Shown here piece after piece: positions 58,942 to 64,000 of a stretch of 64,000 nucleotides of DNA. The notes below the pieces were generated by a model, which saw only the letters and a list, made by a program, of their open reading frames with translations, was not told the origin of the DNA and ran no database searches. The DNA comes from Bacteroidota bacterium (GTDB taxonomy: Bacteria > Bacteroidota > Bacteroidia > Chitinophagales > Chitinophagaceae). A program made the translations under genes and the position numbers. The DNA lies in contig JAFAGI010000001.1 of assembly GCA_023422835.1 (NCBI GenBank), positions 186,001 through 250,000 of the forward strand, read 5' to 3'. Each line of letters starts with the position of its first letter. The stretch's first letter is position 1.

Positions 58942-60285
58942 ATGCAAAGAAAAGCAAATATCACAAAACTACTGCCGCAAATAGCATTCTTGTTTCCGTT
59001 CACACCTTACTTTTTGCTTTTTGCCTTAGGTTCTTTCCTGGCTTACGGCTGGCTTAAAAGCAAGCCGCTGATACCTGATACGCCTGTTTTCGAGATATTT
59101 ACATTATTGCTCAAAGTGACAGTGGTATTCGGTTTTATGATACTTGGCTTTGCCTTCATCACTGTACTTATATCGTGGATATACCTGCTCATACAAAAGA
59201 AACGCAACGAGGTGGTTTTTAAAATACGTTCTTCCGTTAAATATGATAATTATCTTGAAATAGAACTTAAGCCGGTGTTGCGGCCGCTGTTTGGCTTTAT
59301 CAAATTTAGACTTATCTACAATGAAGAGGAGTATTCGCCGAAATTCCAGCTTACAGAACTGGAAAAAGAACGGCCTTTGCTAAATACCTCGTTGAAAGGA
59401 AATTATAAATGGGACCTGCCCGAAATAAAAGAATATAAGATTGATAAAGCCATTGTTTTCGTAGAAGATATTTTCCAGTTTTTTTCCTTTGCTTTATACC
59501 TGGATACTTTTGAGCGGTTTAGTTCCGTGCCTAAAAATCTGGATGTGGAAGTGCAGAAAGTTTCTCCCAAAAAAACGGAAAATATTATCAGCAGGATTGA
59601 TGTGATCAAAAAAGTAGAAGGCGAATATATGAATTATAAAACCTTTGAAAACGATGATATACGCCGCATTGTATGGAAGATCTATGCCAAAAACAAGGAA
59701 CTGGTGGTAAGAACGCCGGAAGGCGTGGACCCCTACTCCTCGCACATATATTTATTCGCTTCTTTCTTTGCGGGGTTTGACATCAGCAACAATGAAACCG
59801 TGCAGGTACCATTTCTGAACCATTACAAAACTATGGTATGGAGCATTTACACAGAATTGAAGAAATTTAATCCAAACGTTCGATTCATTTCAGACCAAAG
59901 TGATAAATATATCCTTTCTTCCGATATAGACAGCGATGCCAAGCTCAAACACCTGATCAGCGTGAGCGACTGGCAAAAACACACCAATTTAAAAAGCTAC
60001 CTGCATGACAGCCATCCTTCTATCGTGATCATCAGCTCGCTGAACAATGCACATGTAATTGAAGGGATCATGGCGAAGGCTGATAGAGATACCATATTTA
60101 TCTTTGTGCCGCTTAGCGAAGCGCTGCAGACACAGAAAGCCCTGGATTGGCTTGAGTTTATTTTTGTAAAAGCAGATAAGAACAAAACATCAAAATATAA
60201 AACACAATGGGCATTGTCGCCATTGAAAAACAGGATACTGGACAACGAAAAGAAAATAAAATCAATACTGGGTACTAAAGATTAA
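58942..60285 (+). CDS. DUF58 family membrane protein
   Basis: 447 residues from ATG 58942. Two hydrophobic helices in the first 85 residues are followed by a beta-rich region and the DUF58 core YKTFENDDIRRIVWKIYAK with VVRTPEG, then a vWA-like C-terminal part (SIVIISSLNNAH). DUF58 proteins travel with MoxR ATPases and transglutaminase-like proteins, as here. The next gene starts one base after the stop. Role unknown; possibly assembly of an envelope complex. Confidence 0.85.
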   Translation: MQRKANITKLLPQIAFLFPFTPYFLLFALGSFLAYGWLKSKPLIPDTPVFEIFTLLLKVTVVFGFMILGFAFITVLISWIYLLIQKKRNEVVFKIRSSVKYDNYLEIELKPVLRPLFGFIKFRLIYNEEEYSPKFQLTELEKERPLLNTSLKGNYKWDLPEIKEYKIDKAIVFVEDIFQFFSFALYLDTFERFSSVPKNLDVEVQKVSPKKTENIISRIDVIKKVEGEYMNYKTFENDDIRRIVWKIYAKNKELVVRTPEGVDPYSSHIYLFASFFAGFDISNNETVQVPFLNHYKTMVWSIYTELKKFNPNVRFISDQSDKYILSSDIDSDAKLKHLISVSDWQKHTNLKSYLHDSHPSIVIISSLNNAHVIEGIMAKADRDTIFIFVPLSEALQTQKALDWLEFIFVKADKNKTSKYKTQWALSPLKNRILDNEKKIKSILGTKD

Positions 60286-60286
60286 G

Positions 60287-62881
60287 ATGAGACTGGAAAG
60301 AGTACATACTAAACGCGCTGTGATACTGCAACTGTTGCTGTATGCATTACCGACCATTGCACTCATCTTCCTGGTGCTCTACAACTTTAATGCTTTTTTT
60401 GACCTGCTGGAGAATGACTATATTATCCAGGGTGTTTATTTTGCCGCAGGCATTATCTTATCCATCATTTTTTATGCGCGTAATTTTCGCATCAGCACAA
60501 CCTTTATACTGCTATTGATCATTTATGCCCTTGCATTTATGATACTGGGCAATATTTCTTTTAAGGATTTTGACATTTTCTCCAGCTCCATACAATTCAT
60601 ATCGTTCGCATTCCTTTTCAGCCTGGGATGGTTAGTAGGTTACGGCTTCAGCCGTTGGAACGGCTTTACCATCACCTGGGTAATACTTTTGCTCGCTACA
60701 CAGATCTATGTGATCAGCCGCACAGACAACATCAGCGTGCAGAACATTCTTACCAATTTTCTGCCTTCTATCTTTTATTGTTTTTATATCATCTATATTA
60801 CCGAACTCATCAAGAACACAGACGATCAGCAATCCCGCTACACCTGGACCATTATCAGGAAAGTGATCAGCTTTTTTTTCCTGTTCCTGTTGATTTTTGT
60901 ACCGTTGATCTATTTCTTTAATGATGAATTTACAAGAATAGAAAAAGAATGGCAGAAGGCACAACCTCAGTACAATGAAAAGAAAAAAGATACTGAGAAC
61001 ATGACCAGGCAAAACAAGGACGGCACCATTGAAAATAAAGAGAGCACGCAGCTTGCAGGCAACTTGAGCAAAGGAAAAAGACTGGTGTTTGTTGCATACC
61101 TGGATAATTTCCTGGAAGACGGCATACCCAATCCGCTATACTTTACTTCGCTTTATTACACAAAATTTGATACGCTTACACAGACTTTTGAAATAGATAA
61201 AAACATACCTTTGAATGATCTGTACAAACCGGATCCTTCCAAAATACCCTTGTATTTTATTGATACCGACAGCGGAATTATCAGGAACGGGATGTCATCC
61301 CTTGGAAGAAAGGTAGTAACAACCAATGTCTACAAAGCTATTCTCTCACCGGATGAATACATTGCGCCTGCAACTGCTTTTTATTGCCAGCCCATTTCTA
61401 TACCCAAAGATTACAAGGAGCAGTTCAAAAGCGCCTATACCGCTAAAATGTGGGTGAGCGAACTCAACAGCGCTTACTTTGTTTACAACCCTGCGGGCGA
61501 TCAAAATGCAGAAGCATTCCAGCAGAGAAGATTCAATATCCTGCATACCGACACCAACTATACCGGCATAGATAAAAATTTCCTTGATTATTACACAACC
61601 ATGCCAACTAAAGGCAGCTATGAAAAAATAGTAGCGCTTGCCAACCAGATAGCCATACAGGCAAATGCAAGAACCAATGCCGAAAAAATGCTGGCCATCA
61701 GGAATTATTTCTTAAGTCTTGATGAATTCGGGCAGCCGCTCTTTAAGTATTCAGACAATCCCGGTGTGCCGGGCATCCCGAGCGCCAATAAGCTCACTTA
61801 TTTTTTGCTCGATAACCGTAAAGGCTACTGCTCTTACTTTGCAGGAAGCACCTTATTGCTCCTGCGTGCCTTGGGCATTCCTTCGCGGATTGCAGCAGGA
61901 TTTTTAACGGTTGACAGAAGCAGTAAAAACCAGGGGTGGTATTGGTTTTACGAAGATCAGGCGCATGCATGGGTGCAGGTATTTTTCCCGAACTACGGAT
62001 GGATAGACTTCGATACTACTATTCCCAATACATCGGCTACGCAATCCTCACAGCCTGATGGTACACCACCCATCGGCCTGCCGGACGCCACATTCATTGC
62101 AGACGGGAATATAAAATCTATTGATACGCTCAGCAAACAGGCGAAGCTGGAAGTATCGCGGATCATTGTGAAAGATAAAAATTATGAAGGCGAAAGCCAT
62201 TCCCTGCTTGCAGATATTTCTACGGCTACCTTGTCTGCAGATACCGGAACCATTGCACTGCAACTGCTGAAGCCCGGCATGCACGTAACTGCCGTTTCCT
62301 ATCATGAAGATTTTAAAAAATTAGATACCGGTAATAAGAATTTCCAGGCCATAGTGCAGGAACTGCCCGCATTAACCCCCGTGGACGAAATAAAAGTGAT
62401 AGAACAAAGCACTGAAGAGGAAAAAAAACCTGCAGAAGAAGCTCCGCAGGAAACATTTAACTGGCTGAAAGTGTTATCTTATGCCCTTTTCAGCATGCTT
62501 TTCCTGCTATTGTTCTTGGCAGCATTGCCTTATATCACCTGGTTGTATTTTATGGCTACAGCCGGCAAAAGCCTGCACAATCAAAACAGGGCTATTAACT
62601 ATTACCTGAACCAACTGGGCTTTTACAGAAACAAAATCAGCCCGTTGCAATTTGCAGAAAACATAGACGATAAATTTGGAACATCATTTGCTCGCTTTAC
62701 TGCTGTCTATCAAAAAAATAAATACAGTAAGTCGGGATTATCAGATGAAGAAAAAGTATTTGCACAGCAGCATTTTAAAGATTTTATGAAAAGGATCAGG
62801 AAAAATATTCCTTTTAAGACACGCTTGCTACATTTTTTAAACCTATATTCCACTACGCACTATTTTGTAAAAAATAACTGA
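60287..62881 (+). CDS. Membrane-bound transglutaminase-like protein
   Basis: 864 residues. Five to six helices fill residues 10-215. A periplasmic domain follows with the transglutaminase core: Cys515 in RKGYCSYFAG, His560 in QAHAWVQVF and Asp574 in GWIDFDTT, so the catalytic triad is complete. A single helix near residue 735 and a cytosolic DUF4129-like tail (NYYLNQLGFYRNKISPLQFA) end the protein. It probably acts as a protease or transferase with the MoxR-DUF58 partners. Confidence 0.88.
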   Translation: MRLERVHTKRAVILQLLLYALPTIALIFLVLYNFNAFFDLLENDYIIQGVYFAAGIILSIIFYARNFRISTTFILLLIIYALAFMILGNISFKDFDIFSSSIQFISFAFLFSLGWLVGYGFSRWNGFTITWVILLLATQIYVISRTDNISVQNILTNFLPSIFYCFYIIYITELIKNTDDQQSRYTWTIIRKVISFFFLFLLIFVPLIYFFNDEFTRIEKEWQKAQPQYNEKKKDTENMTRQNKDGTIENKESTQLAGNLSKGKRLVFVAYLDNFLEDGIPNPLYFTSLYYTKFDTLTQTFEIDKNIPLNDLYKPDPSKIPLYFIDTDSGIIRNGMSSLGRKVVTTNVYKAILSPDEYIAPATAFYCQPISIPKDYKEQFKSAYTAKMWVSELNSAYFVYNPAGDQNAEAFQQRRFNILHTDTNYTGIDKNFLDYYTTMPTKGSYEKIVALANQIAIQANARTNAEKMLAIRNYFLSLDEFGQPLFKYSDNPGVPGIPSANKLTYFLLDNRKGYCSYFAGSTLLLLRALGIPSRIAAGFLTVDRSSKNQGWYWFYEDQAHAWVQVFFPNYGWIDFDTTIPNTSATQSSQPDGTPPIGLPDATFIADGNIKSIDTLSKQAKLEVSRIIVKDKNYEGESHSLLADISTATLSADTGTIALQLLKPGMHVTAVSYHEDFKKLDTGNKNFQAIVQELPALTPVDEIKVIEQSTEEEKKPAEEAPQETFNWLKVLSYALFSMLFLLLFLAALPYITWLYFMATAGKSLHNQNRAINYYLNQLGFYRNKISPLQFAENIDDKFGTSFARFTAVYQKNKYSKSGLSDEEKVFAQQHFKDFMKRIRKNIPFKTRLLHFLNLYSTTHYFVKNN

Positions 62882-62885
62882 TATT

Positions 62886-63875
62886 ATGCAGAACAATACA
62901 CCAGAGTTTAATATACAGGATACCCAGGAAAAAATTAAAAAGCTCATAAGAAACATTGAAAAAGCTATCAAGGGCAACAGGCTGCAAACAGAACTGATTC
63001 TGACCACCCTGTTTGCCAAAGGCCACATTCTTATTGAAGACAACCCGGGAACCGGCAAAACCATATTATCTAAAACTCTTGCCAGAAGCATTACCGGTGC
63101 AGACCACCATGCAGCAGATTTTAAACGCATACAATTTACACCCGACCTGCTGCCGATGGACCTGATAGGCTCCTATATTTTTAATGACCAGACCAAGGAG
63201 TTTATCTTTAAAAAAGGCCCGCTGTTTTGCAATGTACTGCTGGCAGATGAGATAAACCGCGCATCGCCGAAGGTACAGTCTGCCTTGCTGGAGTGTATGG
63301 CCGAAAACCAGATAACGATCGGGGATATGACTTTCCCGCTGGAAAAAATGTTTTTCACCATCGCCACACAAAACCCCGTGGAGATGGAAGGCACCTACCC
63401 TTTGCCTACCGCACAGCTCGACCGGTTTTTTATGAAAATTCATTTCGGCTATGTAGATGAAGAAACTGAGCTCAGCATTTACAACGAATATCTTGCTATT
63501 GAGGAAAGCCAGGCGAAGGTGGAAGAAGTACTTACCATGAACGAAATACTCCAACTCCAGGAGTATGCAAAAAACATTTTTATACATCCTGAAATTGTAA
63601 GGAGTGTAAAAAACATGATCGTGGCTACCAGAAACAACCCCGACATTGTTTTAGGTGCATCCACACGTAGCGGTATCACGCTGATCAAATGCCTGAAAGC
63701 GTTTGCAATGATCAAAGGAAGGGATTTTGTAAATGAAGACGACCTGCAGCAAATATCAAGCTATGTGCTGAACCACAGAATCATCTACAGAAGCAAGGAG
63801 CTTTCAAAAATATTGTCTGATAAATTCTTGGAAATAGAGTTGGAAAGGCTCGGAAAACTTTCCATCAATGCATGA
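62886..63875 (+). CDS. MoxR family AAA+ ATPase
   Basis: 329 residues, cytosolic. Walker A EDNPGTGKTI (Lys58), Walker B LLADEINRASPKVQSALLE, sensor region IATQNPVEMEGTYPLPTAQLDRF. MoxR ATPases act as chaperones for vWA/DUF58 client proteins. Four bases separate it from the transglutaminase gene, and its TGA overlaps the ATG of the next gene. In this operon MoxR is third rather than first. Confidence 0.93.
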   Translation: MQNNTPEFNIQDTQEKIKKLIRNIEKAIKGNRLQTELILTTLFAKGHILIEDNPGTGKTILSKTLARSITGADHHAADFKRIQFTPDLLPMDLIGSYIFNDQTKEFIFKKGPLFCNVLLADEINRASPKVQSALLECMAENQITIGDMTFPLEKMFFTIATQNPVEMEGTYPLPTAQLDRFFMKIHFGYVDEETELSIYNEYLAIEESQAKVEEVLTMNEILQLQEYAKNIFIHPEIVRSVKNMIVATRNNPDIVLGASTRSGITLIKCLKAFAMIKGRDFVNEDDLQQISSYVLNHRIIYRSKELSKILSDKFLEIELERLGKLSINA

Positions 63876-64000
63876 TAAAAAGGGCTTTACATATCTTTTG
63901 TCGCAGAGGAAGCATCCTTACCTTATTACTGCTCCTGCTTGCCTGCTGTGGATATGCACAACGCCGCACCAAGGAAAATGCCCGCTACGAGATAGATGCA
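63872..64000 (+). CDS. Exported protein, N-terminal fragment (window edge)
   Basis: 43 codons visible from ATG 63872, overlapping the moxR stop as ATGA. The N-terminus MIKRALHIFCRRGSI is followed by a Leu-rich hydrophobic core and ACCGYAQ, a signal peptide that could be cleaved after YAQ or processed as a lipoprotein at LLAC. Fourth gene of the DUF58 operon; what follows is outside the window, so no function is proposed. Confidence 0.8.
   Translation, partial: MIKRALHIFCRRGSILTLLLLLLACCGYAQRRTKENARYEIDA

Overview
This window is ordinary-looking chromosome of a member of the Bacteroidota, most likely family Chitinophagaceae or a close relative. The evidence is the gene families (DUF2723, DUF4954, DUF1573, DUF3810, YtxJ, M28 and M3 peptidases, ATP-type PckA) and the promoters: I found eighteen exact matches to the Bacteroidota -7 element TAnnTTTG close upstream of genes, and no Shine-Dalgarno pattern. 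I see no phage, integrase, insertion sequence, CRISPR array, rRNA or tRNA. The genus cannot be fixed from the sequence alone.

Layout. 1-9.4 kb: mainly minus strand. It holds an aroK-DUF423-dnaG operon (dnaG runs off the left edge), recQ, a secreted M28 peptidase, an mpl plus 3'-5' exonuclease pair, ytxJ (plus) and ugd. 9.4-17 kb: a giant DUF2723 membrane protein, a YbiT-type ABC-F ATPase and an M3 dipeptidase. 17-22.8 kb: a small conserved protein, a dedA-HAD phosphatase pair, two transporters and tag. 22.9-33.3 kb: a secreted GH2 beta-galactosidase, an MFS transporter, an AT-rich two-gene cassette (small membrane protein plus orphan ABC ATPase), a second ABC-F ATPase, two HExxH proteins divergently promoted from a 48-bp gap, and a glycosyltransferase. 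33.3-34.1 kb: a 430-bp gap with a 108-bp tandem duplication leading into a DUF1573 gene. 34.2-39.5 kb: glmS-DUF4954 and carA. 39.7-44.9 kb: a lipoprotein, sod, a cytochrome c-tadA pair, a PfkB kinase and pckA. 45.1-50 kb: an exported muropeptide pair (NlpC/P60 and Tat-type dipeptide epimerase), small proteins, DUF4268 and mdh. 50-56.6 kb: a gpx-holB-ricT-cupin operon, then crp-pirin-FMN reductase-unknown-comF. 56.7-64 kb: pdxJ-arsC, a methyltransferase, and a DUF58-transglutaminase-MoxR operon whose fourth gene is cut by the right edge.

How the genes fit together. Most are housekeeping: replication and repair (dnaG, recQ, holB, tag, exonuclease), envelope and amino sugars (mpl, glmS, ugd, NlpC/P60, epimerase), gluconeogenesis (mdh, pckA), oxidative stress (sod, gpx, ytxJ) and vitamin B6 (pdxJ). 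The less ordinary parts are the duplicated, possibly structured leader before the DUF1573 gene; a DedA protein with an exported carboxypeptidase-regulatory-like domain; an ABC-F protein with a dismantled second ATP site; the orphan ABC cassette; DUF4954 translationally close to glmS; and two genes (dnaG, recQ) whose starts are not ATG. Several promoter-proximal palindromes (pckA, beta-galactosidase, mdh, pirin, DUF2723) are candidate operators.
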